Notes: generated by a model not told the origin, from the letters alone. DNA of 64,000 nt from Vitis vinifera (GCF_030704535.1 NC_081808.1:21207501-21271500), one strand, 5' to 3'. Numbered from the stretch's first letter, positions 41,760-54,411 are shown. A program made the numbers and translations.

Positions 41760-43200
41760 CTAAACAATGTTAGAACTCAATGTCAGAACTTTGAATCATA
41801 AAATCAAAAACAATCAAGGCACAAATATAAGGACTGAGTTGCAGGATAATGCAAACCAGCCCTCAAATATCTGTCCATGAAAACAAAGAAACAAGTGTCA
41901 ATCCTGCAAGAAGACAAGTATTATCTATTCAAAGCTTTTGAGATATGCTAATCTAAAGTTTTCGTTCAAGGTTCGGCCATATTAAGCACATTCAATCACT
42001 CCTACATCCAGTCACAACTCTTACATTATGCTATTACGTGTATAAGTTACAACTATACAAACTTCCAAATATATCATTAGAAAGAAAGAAAAACAGTACA
42101 AGCTGTCTGCATTCTAGTCATCAAAGATCATACAAATTGGTTTAAGCACCATTATTAACGAAGATCAAAATACAAACGGAATCCACACTTATTCAAAAAT
42201 TCACAAACAAAAAATACAAAATGGAGAATTAGCATCAGACCAAACACAAAATCTGTCAAAAACTTTAAACCTTGAACATTTACAATGAATCAGTGGCAAA
42301 TTAAGGAAAAATCTCTGAGTTTTGTAGATTTTGCCTCTGATATTAACACATATCCAGGAACATACAACCCCAACAATATCAACTAGAGAATCGTCTTGAA
42401 TATCCAAATTCAAGACCTCAGTTGTTAAAATTATGCACCCTCCACATAATACTAGTAATAACAACATCAAATTCCCATTAAAAAAAAAGGGGGGGAATTC
42501 TGATCAGCCCATGAACTTAATTTCACCACTTTGTTACTTCATAAAAACAAAATGCATTCCTACAAGCTCAGAGAACAAGATCACTTACACCATCCACACA
42601 AAACTTTTTTTATCCCAAACAACGACTCAATAAAAATAAAATCATAAATCTAAGCTGTTTTAGGTTTAAAACTTCTACAATCATCTCCTACATCACCACC
42701 AACAACAATAAAGGCCACAAAGAAAACGAGAAACAAGATTTGAAAACTCAAAGGTCACAAAACAAAAAAAAAAAAAAAAGGCCCTAGGAGAACTCACTAA
42801 ACCCTAGATTCACAAAGTAAGAAGAATATGCTCAACGCACACTAATCAAATCCAAGAAATCACACCTGATCCCGATCAAAACCCTAACTCGTCACAAAAT
42901 TGGCAATTTCGGAAGTGTTAATAAAACAGAGAACAAAAAAAAAAAACAGAACAAAACAAAGTGCGAGTATGGACAATTGAGGACTTTTTGATCAAAAATT
43001 TTGTTGGTTTAACGCAGCAATATAATGTGGGATGGAGAGACGACACCTGGTGATCGTGAGTGAAACGAAGCAGGTTCGATGGGGTTTGACTCCCTGTGGA
43101 GAATGGGTGTTTGCGAAGGTGCGGGTGTTCGTCTTCGTCCAAACACGCGTTTCTGTAGAACTAAAAAGCGTGACACGAGCAAATGGCGATGGTGGTGGGT
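41760..43200 (-). other. 5' leader, possible leader intron and promoter of the coiled-coil gene
   Basis: No coding frame with known motifs. The 3' side ends with an acceptor just before the ATG at 41756. aaaccctaga-type stretches at 42811-42816 and 42881-42887 suggest transcribed leader sequence near 42.8-43.1 kb. The exact exons are unresolved. Confidence 0.4.
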
Positions 43201-43229
43201 CGCTTTTGTTCACTGTGCTTTCTCCCAAT

Positions 43230-45020
43230 TTACGTAAATACCCTTTCGAGATTTTAGAAAAGGTTTATGATATTTTCCTTGATTTAAAGCTTCTTATATT
43301 TCAAAAATTATTTTAATTAAAATAGGAAGCTTGGAAAATAAGATATTTTAAATAATTCCTTTTTAATGTGATAGAAACTCCTTCAAAGAAACATCATAAA
43401 CACAAAGATTTTTGGACAAAATAGAAGATATTCTGTTTTTTTAGGAAAAAAAAAACATTTTAAAACATATATAAAAAAAAATGAGCTTGTTTTTGCGGAG
43501 ATTTTAAAAACAGTTTTTATGTTTTTAAAAACGATTTTGTATTTTTAAAAAGAGAAAGCAATTTTAAAAATTTTATAACACTATTCGATTGTTATTCTCT
43601 CTTTCCAGTTTTTAAAAACAAAATGAAATAATGAATAATTTTTATATAACAAATAAATATTATTTTCATTAATTTTTAAAAATAATAGAAAAATATACAC
43701 AATCTGATTATTTCTCTTTTGCATAAAATCATTATTTTTTATTTTTTTTGCTAAGCAAATTAACTTCAAATTAAAAAAAAAAAAACCTTATTATGTTGCC
43801 TTTGTTAACAAGTTTATTAATTTTTTAAAATAATTTAAAAATTAAATAATAAACTCATTAATAATATAAATTTATGAATAAAAATCAGTTTAAAATAACT
43901 TTAATATTTCTCTTCTATATAAAATTATTATATAGAATACTAAATGTGTGTTCATCTATACATTAAAAATGTAAAACTTTATTAACTATTCATTTTAAAT
44001 AACATACTATTTATAATTAGTATTATTCATTTTTGACAAAAAAAAATGGAAAGATATTAATTTTCTTATATTTCTAACATATAATAAAATAGAATATTTT
44101 CTCCTAAAAATATAATTTATATTTTTATTATAATATTACTATTTATTTTTAAATTTATTTGTAATTACAAAATTATTTTCATTTTCACTAAGACTTCAAT
44201 TAAATTTAATTAATTAATTTTATATTAATTGAATTTAAAATGTTTTTACAAAATCAAAAAAAAAATTTAAAACAACTTACCCAAGCAAGTCTTTTTGTTT
44301 TGGTTTTTTTTTTCTTTTTTATATCCTTTTACAAAAAATAACTTCTCAAATATCCTTATTTTTATAAAACATTAAAAAACTTTTTTGGGTTCTTTAACTT
44401 AAAAACAATTTCTAAAAACAAGCATGAGAAATCATAGTCAAATAAAAAATTTTAAAAATTAATTAAAGTACTTATTTGACTTATATTAAAAATGAATATT
44501 AAAATTATTTTTATTTTATACTAATTTTTATTTCACTAAAATAAAAAAATTATTTCATAATTAAAAAATATATATTTAGCATTAACCCATACTTGTAGAT
44601 TTAATTTTTATTTTTTAATAATGAATTTGTATTTCATATTATTATAAATTGAATTCATAAAATAAAAGTAAGAAATTGTTTTTAAAAACAAAATAAATTC
44701 TTCCATCCAAACGAGCCTTTTTTGTTTTTGTTTTAAAAAAAAACTATTTTCTAAACATCTTGCCTTTGTTATATTCTTTCACGAAATCATTTCAAATATT
44801 CTTATTTTTTGTTAAGAAACATACCTTGATAATAGTTATGAATCAATATTTTTCCAGCTGACACACTACTCTCTCCAAACATGAATCCAAAGCATAAACT
44901 AAAAAGATGATCGACAATTGGGTCCAGGTGAAGGAAGAATAATCATCACTAATTTAGTAATTTCAGGTCATATTTACACATTATAAAGAAAGGTTAGAGT
45001 CACCTCATACACTGGCGGGG
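43230..45020. other. AT-rich intergenic DNA
   Basis: Very AT-rich with poly-A/T tracts. No gene, RNA or clear repeat boundary was seen. The last ~100 bp may be the 3' UTR of the GH9 gene. Confidence 0.4.
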
Positions 45021-45027
45021 GCTCATA

Positions 45028-47703
45028 TCAAGAGAAAGAAGATACTACTGAAGAACTGGTGAGCAAGCCTGAGAGAAGGCCTACAAGGAGGGCACTGTTG
45101 TAAGTGCTTGGCTCACCTTGCATTGTGTTGTTCCGGGAATCAATGTAGGTCTCATTCAGGAATGGCCCGCCCACTAGTGCTCCCACCGCTAGATTTGGAT
45201 TGGGGTCAAGTGACTCAAGCCACTTGAACCCATCGTGGCAGCCAGTCTCCGCATCAACAGGAATTGAAGCTCCCCTGTGGTGAACATACTGTGGGTAGTT
45301 GCTCCCATGCCCAACAAGATAGCACATGTTCATGGGATTGTTCCCCAACACATACTCAGTCTGTAGGTATTTTTTCCATCAGATGAGGAGATACAAAGAG
45401 AAGCAAGAAAAACTCAGAATGTAACAGATAGATTTACAGAAGTTGGAATTAGTTTTAGAATACGCTGAATGATAATTCCAGCGCCTGCTTGTTATGCATG
45501 AGAACTGTATAGACCTTGTTGCCAATGAAGAGCATACCTGCGAAATGGCAAATTTGCGAAGGTCTGCTGGCTTGTAGTGTTTCCCACTGCAGTAGAGGGT
45601 TTCTGTCTTGGATGTAAGCATGTAATCACTATAAATAACAGCTAGGAAGGCAGAAGCCACGGAATGCTGCAGAGGGTTCCACTCGGTTACCCATATCAGG
45701 CCACCTGCATCAGAAAGATATTATCCACTGGCTCAGGAGTCTGGAGAAACTGCCTTCAGAAGTAAACAGAAATATGATGCTCTATGTGTTTTATGATTGA
45801 CTGTTTCTCTTTTGGATCCAGACAAACACTTTCGAATTGTAGGACTTGTTTTGAAAGATCCATCAAATGAAAGGCTCTTGTGGCAAAATATCAGTAGAAT
45901 TTAGAACCTGGAAAGGAATATCAGAAAAGAATATTACTGTCTGTTCTGCTGGATGTGGCTGTTGGCGAATCTGGTAAAAGCCCACATATAACAGCTTCTG
46001 CAGTTTTTCTATACATCTGCAGGCCAATATTTTCTCCATCTGAGATCTCTGTTGTATCAAAGAAGTTTACCCTGGACAGCAGAACCTGGAGAGGAATTGC
46101 AAAATTGTTAACATGTAAGAAGCCCCCAACCATTAGGGGTCACTGTAACGGCCTGTTTCCAGTGGGATGTATATAGTGTCCCAATTGGTACTCATGGCTA
46201 TATGGGAAATTACAATCACTCTCCTGGAGACCAATACCATTTGTAATGACCTGCTCCTAACTATGTAAATATTATCTGTTTTAGATCCAATAGATCTTCA
46301 AAGCTTTAAAACAGGTAGGTAAGGTTATAAAAGGAGTTCAAACATATCCTAAAAAAAAATTTTCTTTATACAGGATATCATAATAGGCTATTACCAATCC
46401 ACTCTATTAAAAATCATTGAATTTTTTGTCAAACAATGGACTGTTGTATCTTTTCTTGCGCACCTACTTTCTGGAAATGTAAAAATATTCAAGAATGAGA
46501 CGATCGAAATTTTGCATTCTAAACAAATACCTGAGTCCCAGCAAGCTTGTCATCCCAGCTGAACCAAGTGGGAGTTCCCCATCTAGCGAATGCATCCCCA
46601 TTTTGTAGAGTCACGTATCTGAGATATGACTCATCTCTGGTTGCATGAAAGAGCCAGGAAGCTGCCCACAAGAGTTCATCTCCATATCCCGTAGAGTTGT
46701 AGTATGGCTGCACTTGGGGAATGCTGACACTGTAAGAACCTCTGTTAGTGTCAGCAAAGGTAAACAGTTGCTGGGCATGCTTAAGGAGCAAATTTGAATA
46801 ACTGGAGTTGATTTTCTTGAAAACTAGAGATGCCGATGCCATAGCTGCTGCTGTCTCTGCTGCAACCTCTGTTCCTGGAAATGATGTGTTCACCTGTGTG
46901 ACCGGCCTTTTCTCCGTCATGGCTTCAGGCCTTTCCCAACATTCGTGGTCCAATTCTGGATCACCTACCTTTAATTATACACAAAACACAGCAATTCAGA
47001 GAGCATTTCCACTGTTTGGCTCGCAAAATTGAGAGTAAAAAGTTTGCAACAACCTGAACATAGAGCAGGTTTGGGGAAGGATGGGCATTGATAAGGTAAT
47101 CTGTGATCCATTTAAGTGAAGCTTGGGCATTACCCAGCTGCTTCACTGCCTTCATATGATCTCCATATTCAAGAATGGCCCAGGACAGCACTGTTGCAGT
47201 AAAAGCCATGGGGAATCCAAACTTCATATGATCCCCTGCATCATACATTCCTTTTGATAGATCCAACATTTCTTCACGTCCATCTTCTAATCCCGAGTCA
47301 CCTCTCCAATCAATCTTGTTATTCACCAATTTACCAGCTGCAAAAACGAAGTAGCAAAGTAGCAAAGATAATTCAGACATGCCATAACTTTGAATTGCCT
47401 AAACTCCCAAAATTAAATTTCTTCCGATTCACTTTCTCAGAAACCAAACAGAGCAGGAAGAAAAAACAACAAACACAGAGATAATAGCACACATTTTTGG
47501 ATGTCGAAGAACTGAATAGCAATCTTAAGAGCATCCGCATAGTTCTCTGCAATTTTGCCCGGACGATCTGGAACTGAGGACACCTTGGAGTGGCGACCGT
47601 TACTCCAAATAGTTAGTGTAGCCGATGCCACCACCATAGCCGCAATGGCTAACACTAAAATCCACCAGCACCAGCCTTTCGACTTTTTTGGCTCAGTTTC
47701 CAT
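45028..47703 (-). CDS. GH9B5: Membrane-anchored GH9 endo-1,4-beta-glucanase
   Basis: Six exons (47703-47493, 47337-47054, 46968-46531, 46085-45938, 45704-45538, 45360-45028) join in frame to 526 aa. A short basic cytosolic tail (METEPKKSKG) is followed by one membrane anchor at about residues 11-33, and then the GH9 catalytic domain. Visible active-site parts: DAGDHMKFGFP with Asp103 and Asp106 (nucleophile/base side), YVHHRGASIP with His443-His444, DSRNN with Asp490, and Glu499 of QGEPSTYNSA as the proton donor. GH9 enzymes cut beta-1,4-glucan and act in cellulose and wall remodelling. The short tail and length (~526, against ~620 for KORRIGAN) match the Arabidopsis endoglucanase 2 (GH9B5) type rather than KOR. 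The protein should sit at the Golgi or plasma membrane with the enzyme facing the wall. No defects were seen. Confidence 0.93.
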
Positions 47704-48350
47704 CTAATACTCAAAAAACAAATAAAAGCTTCGCTTCTAATAATATTTTATATTTCAATTTTTAAAGAAACAATTCATGAAGCTCAGATCACTCTGAAAA
47801 CACCAAGTGTATATGAAAAAAGGATTGAGATTTAGGGTTTTGAGATTGATGCTGTAACCCGAAACTCTATTTGTTTGCTGAGAAAAGCCAGGGAAGATCA
47901 ATAGGAGAGAAGATAATTGGAAGCCAATATTTTCCTCGTAAAATCTTTTCCAAAATTTTTCTCGGAGATCAAACAGGCCTAAGAAAATCTCTATTTTCAG
48001 GTCTCAATTTGGAGGGCACAAATAGCCTAAAAGACACTTTGAGATTTCAATCCGAGTTTTCCGGTTGGATTGCCCCCAACTTGTCGTCTAACAGCAGGAT
48101 CAAACCGCCACAGATACCGTTCAAGTCATACATGCACTGACCACGTAAAACGACAGGCCGATTCGTCGTTTTAGCTCAAAATAGAAAAAGTGGAAGATTT
48201 TTATTGCTTGTCCATGTATTTCACCTCACAATCGAAGGCTGCAAGTACGTTTTCCGGGTTCTATAACCAATCATTATTTGCCACGTCGTCGAGAGGACTG
48301 TACACATGCCACGTTTCATTTGACTGGGCCTTGTTTTTAGAGTTTTAAGT
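47704..48350. promoter_or_regulatory. Upstream region of the GH9 gene
   Basis: Contains ccacgt cores at 48141 and 48281 and a small inverted repeat aaaacgac/gtcgtttt at about 48147-48172. No experimental support for these as elements. Confidence 0.3.
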
Positions 48351-48469
48351 CGAAAATTATCCTTTTGAAGAAAAAAGTAAGGAGAATATTGTCCCCTTCA
48401 AAATATTTATTAAATTATTATTTTCTACCCATATAATCATCCATAGAGTTTTTTTTTTTGTCATTAGTG

Positions 48470-49000
48470 TAAAAAACCATATTATAATTTTAAAAGTTTC
48501 AAAAATATTCTTAAAATTATAGTTATGGATTGTAGTTTTATAATTTTCTTTAAAACCACAATTAGTAATTATGATTTCAAAAATATTTTTAAATCACCCC
48601 CTATTTTAATTTTTAATGGTCATATTGTGACTTTAAAATTATTTTTAAAATATTCTTTATCATAATAACCATAAAATCACAGTTAATAACTATAATTTGA
48701 AAAATATCCTGAAAACCACCATCATGGACTATGGTTTTAGAATTTTCTTTAGAACCATAGTTACTAATTATGATTTTACAAATATCTTTAAACCACATCC
48801 CATAACAATTTTCAATAGTTAGTATTGTGATTTTAAAATTATTTTTAAAATCTTCTTTACAACAATAGTTAATAACTGTGGTTTTAAAAATAAAAAAAAT
48901 ATCCTTAAAACCACAACCACAGTCGGTAATTGTGATTTTACAATTTTTTTAGAACCACGGTTATTAACTGTGATTTTAAAACTATCCTTAACAAAAATTT
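48470..49000. repeat. About 200-bp tandem repeat made of dyad-symmetric subunits
   Basis: The landmark ttctttagaaccacagttactaatta recurs at about 48548, 48747 and 48949 (period near 200 bp). Between these are shorter near-palindromes such as aaaccatagttactaactatggtttt, so the same word appears in both orientations about every 60-100 bp. Roughly 2.5 units are present. No coding frame runs across them. Confidence 0.7.
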
Positions 49001-49589
49001 TCTTTAGTACTATTTTAAAATTTTTTTTTTTCTTTTTTTCAAATTTTCCTTGAAATTTTGAGAAAATAATTTCACCTATATGCATTCCTATAAAATTTTA
49101 AATATTTATGGTAAATAAAATATTTATTTGTTTTATGAATTTATCACATATGAATTAAAGAAAATTATTTTTTTTCATATTATTTTAAAATTTTTAAATA
49201 ACAAAACAAATTGTTTATATTATTTTAAAATTTTATATTTTCATATGAAAATTAATGTCAATGATTATGATTTTAGGTTTTTCCTTATTAAGTTTGATTT
49301 GAACTTATGTCTTAGTTAAAATGTACAATTTTTTAATTATATAAAAGAAAAATAGGTTATAGTTGTAACAATTTGTTTATTTAAAATTTCTTTCATTTAG
49401 GTTTTAGTATGCATTTGAGTTTTATTTGTTTGAATTATCAATGAAACAAGTGAATAACATAACATCACGAATTTGAATTGACATTTTATATAAACTTAAA
49501 TGAATCAACCAAACTATAATAGTTCTACAAACATGAAAAAAGCTCTCAATGTGTCCCACATGATGGAATCTTTCTCTTTCGCTATGAAC

Positions 49590-50475
49590 ATCTACGGTAG
49601 ATGACCATATTTGTTGATTTCAAATAAAGATGTCTTTTTAACAACTGTAGCACAAAGTCTCCAAGGACATTGAGACTGTTCAACTTTTTTACATCTTAGG
49701 ACCAACAATTTCTTTGTGGATGACAAAACGATATACTCTTGGTGCGAATTAATAGAGTACATCTTTACATGTTTCAAATCTCATTTGGAATTAAATATTT
49801 GGTCAAATGTGAACTCTTCGATTGGATATCCCGTAAGAGTGTTTCCTCATAGGGTCCAATCACTTGATACAACATGACCAATGTTTTCAATATTTTCAAA
49901 TTGTAGTGATGGTGCCAAATGATATTGCATTGGAGATAATTCAATTGGGTCATCTAGATCCTCTATATTTGAATTGTTTGACAAGTTACATCTCCCTCCC
50001 CCCACAACCACATATCTCATTTGTTTTTTTTCAATTGTCTCACGAACAACTAAAAAAGATGAATTACATTCTCTATCAGGATTATCATCATTATGAACAT
50101 TCTCAGCTCCTACATTGTCATCATCACATTGCCTTTCTTCTTCATTTTCCTCATCTTCTTTCACTTTATGCTCAAAAGTAAATGGATTTTGAACATTACT
50201 AGTACCATCATTTTCACCAAGTAACGAAGGTATGCAATTACCAATTGGTGAATTCATTTGTAAGTCAATCAGTACTTGTTCAACAAATAACTCAATTTCA
50301 TTCATCACAAATCTGTTATGCATTTCTAACATTCAAGCTACGCCACTATCATTCTTTAGTGGGCAATGTTGGAATTTATTCCATCTTTTCATAGGATACT
50401 TACAACTAAGAATTAATTGAAAACGTTCTCTATTGATGTCTATGATCGAGTATATCATTTCCAGCTCTCTATTGA
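49590..50475 (-). pseudogene. MULE (MuDR-type) transposase, N-terminal fragment, broken
   Basis: On the minus strand, blocks typical of plant MuDR transposase N-termini occur in order: ERFQLILSCKYPMKRWNKFQHCPL (about 50430-50350), an in-frame stop, MNEIELFVEQV (about 50300), an acidic linker, YPIEEFTFDQIFNSK (about 49820), a stop, then DLKHVKMYSINSHQEYIV, LVLRCKKVEQSQCPWRLCATVV and FEINKYG ending near 49592. There is a frame change near 49855 and at least two stops. The catalytic DDE half is absent, so this is a dead truncated copy. The YSIIDINRE segment is duplicated (41 bp) at 50415-50500, next to the TRIM element. Confidence 0.7.
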
Positions 50476-50513
50476 TGTCAATGATTGAGTATATCATTTC
50501 TAGCAATTGTTCA

Positions 50514-50868
50514 TGTAGGACCTTAGGTGTTACCAACTCTCCTAAAAGCAATTGTCATTAGGAAAGGCGCATACCCTAACCTTATAGTGCATTCACCCAA
50601 GCGCCCATGATGAACACAATGGGAGTTGATGGACACGACCAACCCTCCGATCTGCCAACAATCCCCCCCCCCCAGTGACATCCCTAAGGTTCGAACCCGT
50701 GACCTCGGCTCTGATAGCACTTGTAGGACCTCGGGCGCTACCAACTCTTCTAAAAACAATTGTTGTTAGGAAAGACGCATACCCTAACCTTATAGTGCAT
50801 TCATCCAAGCGTCCACGACGAACACAAGGGGAGTTGATGGACGCGGCCAACCCTCCGATCTGTCAACA
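50514..50868 (-). mobile_element. Complete TRIM (miniature LTR retrotransposon)
   Basis: Two 147-bp direct repeats (50514-50660 and 50722-50868) read 5'-TGTTGRCAGATCGG...GGTCCTACA-3' on the minus strand (TG...CA ends) and differ at about 17 positions, mostly transitions. Between them lie 61 bp. TGCTATCAGAGC sits 2 nt after the 5' LTR and matches the initiator-tRNA-Met primer-binding site (TGGTATCAGAGC) at 11 of 12. A polypurine tract (gggggggggggat) lies directly before the 3' LTR. No coding capacity is present. All parts of a TRIM are there in order. No flanking target-site duplication was recognised, perhaps through age. It lies just beside the MULE remnant. Confidence 0.85.
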
Positions 50869-50869
50869 A

Positions 50870-51658
50870 ATTTCTTTCTTCTTTCTATTAAATATTATAA
50901 GATTTGTAGGATCTATGTACGAATATATTATCATTTCATAAGTAGTAATTTAATTAATTTAATTTTGTAATTAATAAGTTGGCCACAATGAGAAATCTAA
51001 AATAAATATTAATGGAATATAAATATTAAATATTGGGTGTGCTAAAATAAATATATATATATATGTCACATACTTAGAAATAACACTTATAAATTGAAAA
51101 TAAATGAAATTAATTTTTTTTTTAAAAAAAATTAAAATAGAAGTGGGCATAAAACAGGAGGTTGGTAATTGCAAGGAAAGTGGGCATAAAACGTTAATTA
51201 TTGTTTAGGATTTGATTCTTTGTTTATTTTCAGTGTTTTTAATGTTTCATTTTTCTCCATTTGGTTAGTGAGAAAGCTGAGGAAAATGATGGCAAACAAA
51301 CTCATGAACCATTAGTGTCCTCATACCCACTTACCCAAACATTTGGCTATTATTTTACCCAAAAATAAATTGCTTCAAAAACTTACCTGTCATTGCAAGA
51401 CGCTGCTAGTGGGAACTGGTGGTGGGAGTCGCAGATGGTGGGAGTCGTAGATGGTGAGGAGAGAAAATGATAGTTAGGGTTTCAAATAAAAAAACAAGAG
51501 TTTTAGGATAAAAGTCCTGTTGAATGGGAAAGAAAAGTAAAAGAAAAACTATTGATGTCGACTCAAAAAATTACTTTGGCAATTACTTTGAAATATGCAC
51601 TATTTTGGTTCTTTGCTTTTTAATAACAATTACTTTGGCTCCAAACTCTTATTTTTAG
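50870..51658. other. AT-rich DNA between the TRIM and the inverted-repeat element
   Basis: Contains a duplicated gatggtgggagtcg motif at 51423-51451 and AT-rich stretches. No gene recognised. Confidence 0.35.
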
Positions 51659-52432
51659 GAAGACTTGTGTTTTCATCCTGTGATTTGAAAATTATATACA
51701 ATTGGAACCCCAAGTATATGAATTATAAGATTTCCCTATTAATGGGGAAAATATTATTTTTCTCGTGCATTATGTCATGTTTACATTTTCACTTCCCATA
51801 TTGCCCCTCAATGTCTCCAAGTCAACAACAAGTCAGCTTCCATGTCAACAAAACCTTTTAAAATTAAACAAGACACGAAAATTAGAATTTGAAAGTTCTC
51901 AAAAAACACTCGACCCGACAACACCTCTTATTTCCCAAATCAAAAACTTTTCATCTCTCTCATTTGGGAACATTTTATCTCATCTCGCTACACTTCCTCA
52001 CCTAGCTGAATCGGAGATACTAGTTCTTAAATCCAAAATTTCTCTCATTTCAAAAAAAAAAAAAAAACTCTTAAAACTCCAATATGCATATTTATATCTT
52101 TCTAAGAATCTAAAACTTCTCAAATCTGAAACATAAAAAATCAATGTTTTCAAAATCGGACTAGTCATTGAACTAGAAAGTTATCGGTTCACGGTTCACT
52201 AATCAAATCAGTGGTTGAACCGGTGATGTAATAAATATATAATATATAACTTATATATTATATAAAATTAAAATTATTAATGAAGAATTAAAATTAAATA
52301 TATAATTTGATACTACATGTGTAAAGCCTCGAAACTTCATTTGTGGACATTACTTACTTTATTTGTAAACATTAGAGCATGACATTATATGCACCTTTGA
52401 TATAGTGGTGACTGTACCTTAGGTACTACCAG

Positions 52433-53440
52433 TGTTTAAAATGTCGGGATATTTCAACGAAATATCATTAAAATTTCGGATATCATAGGGGGTCGACACA
52501 ATATTTTACACTGAAAGTCAGTCGGCTGATTTTTCCTTAATTTTTCGGAAATATTGTTGACATTTCAACATTTTCCTCGATATTTCTTGAAATTTTCCAA
52601 TTTTTCAAAGAGTCAACGTGGCCACCTGCACTTACGCCGCTGATAGAGTGGGACGCGTTTGCAATAGGAGGGGATTCGAACCCAAAACCTTTCCAAGTCA
52701 AAAGGCTTGGAGTTGAGCCCAATTACCTTTAGGCCACAATTGTGTTTGTTAATGTATATTCACAATCAATTTGTTAAAATTCATTATTAAAAGAATAACT
52801 AAATTAATTCTAAATATTTTATTTTAAATTTTATTTAATTAATTAATAAAATTATAAAAACTATTATTATAATTTTATTAACAAGTCTTTTTTTTATATC
52901 ATTGATATGATAATTAAATATAAAAATATATAAATTAAAAAAATCATATATGCATCATAATTTATTTTACATTATTGAATGCATTTAAATTAAATAAATT
53001 ATAGTTTTAATATTAAATATATCACCATTTATGTCATTAATATTATTTTTAAAACTTATTATCACTTTACTTTTAAATTTTGTATATTTATCCTTTTAAT
53101 TTTATTTAATTTTGAATGTTTTTATTTTAAAAAATTAAAAATATAAATTTATTAAAAAAATAATGAAATTATAATATTTTATATATTAAAATTAATTTGA
53201 TAACATAAATAATAAATTATTAAGACATATATATTCTTATTTACCGATATTTTTCTTCATCATACTTTAATAAATTACACTTATAAGATAACTTTAACAT
53301 GTGTATTCTTGTTTATTTTATTATTTATTTAGGGTTTTTTTTAAACATTTTTATGAATTTTGAATAAATTTCTTCTCACTGATATTTGTGTCAAAATATA
53401 TACCGATATATCTGTCTTTCTCGATATTTCAAACCTTGAG
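52433..53440 (-). mobile_element. ATATCG-ended repeat element with tRNA-like boxes, copy 2
   Basis: The ends gtttaaaatgtcggga (left) and gtttgaaatatcgaga (reverse complement of right) match at 13 of 16. Read on the minus strand, the order is the same as in copy 1 at 11.7-12.5 kb: ATATCG end, AT-rich core, A box (tggcctaaagg, about 52737), B box (ggttcgaatcc, 52682-52672), then gtcgaccccctatgatatccgaaat and the other end. It is inserted into the ggtactacc minisatellite of the larger element's left arm, so it is younger than that element. Confidence 0.65.
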
Positions 53441-53560
53441 TACTATCTTAATCTACCTTAAGTACTACCTTAATCTACTTTAGGTACTACTTTAACCGAC
53501 CTTAGGTACTACCTTAGTTAGACTAGAGTACTACTTGTGTGAAGTCTCAAAACTTCATTT
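53440..53560. repeat. GGTACTACCTTA minisatellite, left-arm copy
   Basis: Units such as ctaccttaagtactaccttaat repeat about every 24 bp. The array is split by the ATATCG element (one unit remains at 52418-52432). Its inverted counterpart lies at 55820-56340. Confidence 0.75.
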
Positions 53561-53722
53561 GCAACTTTGACATGTTATATTTTGAATTTTTTAGTTAACC
53601 ATCACTATTATTATCCTAAAATGTGGTATACATGTGTGAATTATATACGTTTTATACTATCTTTTGCAATAGTCATTACTTGATTGATTATTAGAAATTA
53701 ACCAACAACAATTATATCAGAT

Positions 53723-53970
53723 GACGAACATGCAAACATACTATGTAGTGTTTGTTGGGCGTAGACATGGAGTGTACAATTCCTGAGTTGAATGTCAAAA
53801 GAATGTGTTCCTTTATAAGAAGAATGTTTACAAAGCATATACTTCTAGAAAGGAAGTTATCCAAGCTTGAATGTTCTATGAACCAAGATGGAAAAGAAAT
53901 GATGAATGTTCATCAGCTGCCAAACCAAAGTTTGAACATGCAGTTGACGATCATCAATCCTTGCAAAATG
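53723..53970 (+). pseudogene. Fragment with RNase H1 N-terminal (viroplasmin-like) domain, two stops
   Basis: From ATG 53723 the frame reads MTNMQTYYVVFVGRRHGVY, then NS-stop-VECQKNVFLYKKNVYKAYTSRKEVIQA-stop-MFYEPRWKR. YYVVFVGRRxGVY..W.EC...V..YK...YK.Y.S..EA..A matches the small domain at the N-terminus of eukaryotic RNase H1, which binds RNA/DNA hybrids. Both stops are TGA where the domain normally has Trp (TGG), so each is a single G-to-A change. No RNase H catalytic domain follows. It lies inside the inverted-repeat element and is probably a captured host fragment. Confidence 0.7.
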
Positions 53971-54411
53971 TTTCATATACATATATATGTAATCAATTTC
54001 TTTGTTGGCTTCTTTATAGCATGTGTTTTGCTTATTGTAACATCTACTTTAACATAGGTTGTGCACATGTGTTATGAATATCAATGTCTAGTAATGTGGT
54101 TTTCGTAGTGTTCATAGGTACTATGTGATTATTATTATCAACTTGTAGTTCACAAAATGACATTAGATGCATAAGAAACTATATAAAGAAAATTAAAACC
54201 ATTAACAGGTTTTTGACCTAGTATAGTTCTTATTCTGTCTACATCATAATTGTACCTCATTTTTTATGGGGGTTGATATTCATAATGGTACACATTCAAA
54301 ATCATTGTTTACACAACATAGATTGCTCTAGATGAACCTATTGACAAAACAACTCTCAAATTCACTAATGAGGAACACTGGTAAGAGTAGGAATGAAATA
54401 GACAAATATAA

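Noticed and set aside
47850..48000. MITE upstream of the GH9 gene (ctatttgtttgctgagaaa / ggagatcaaacaggccta)
   Set aside because: The inverted similarity is short and imperfect and no target duplication was found.
50640..50720. tRNA gene suggested by ggttcgaacccgtgacc
   Set aside because: No acceptor or D arm; the sequence is the internal region of the TRIM, next to its primer-binding site.
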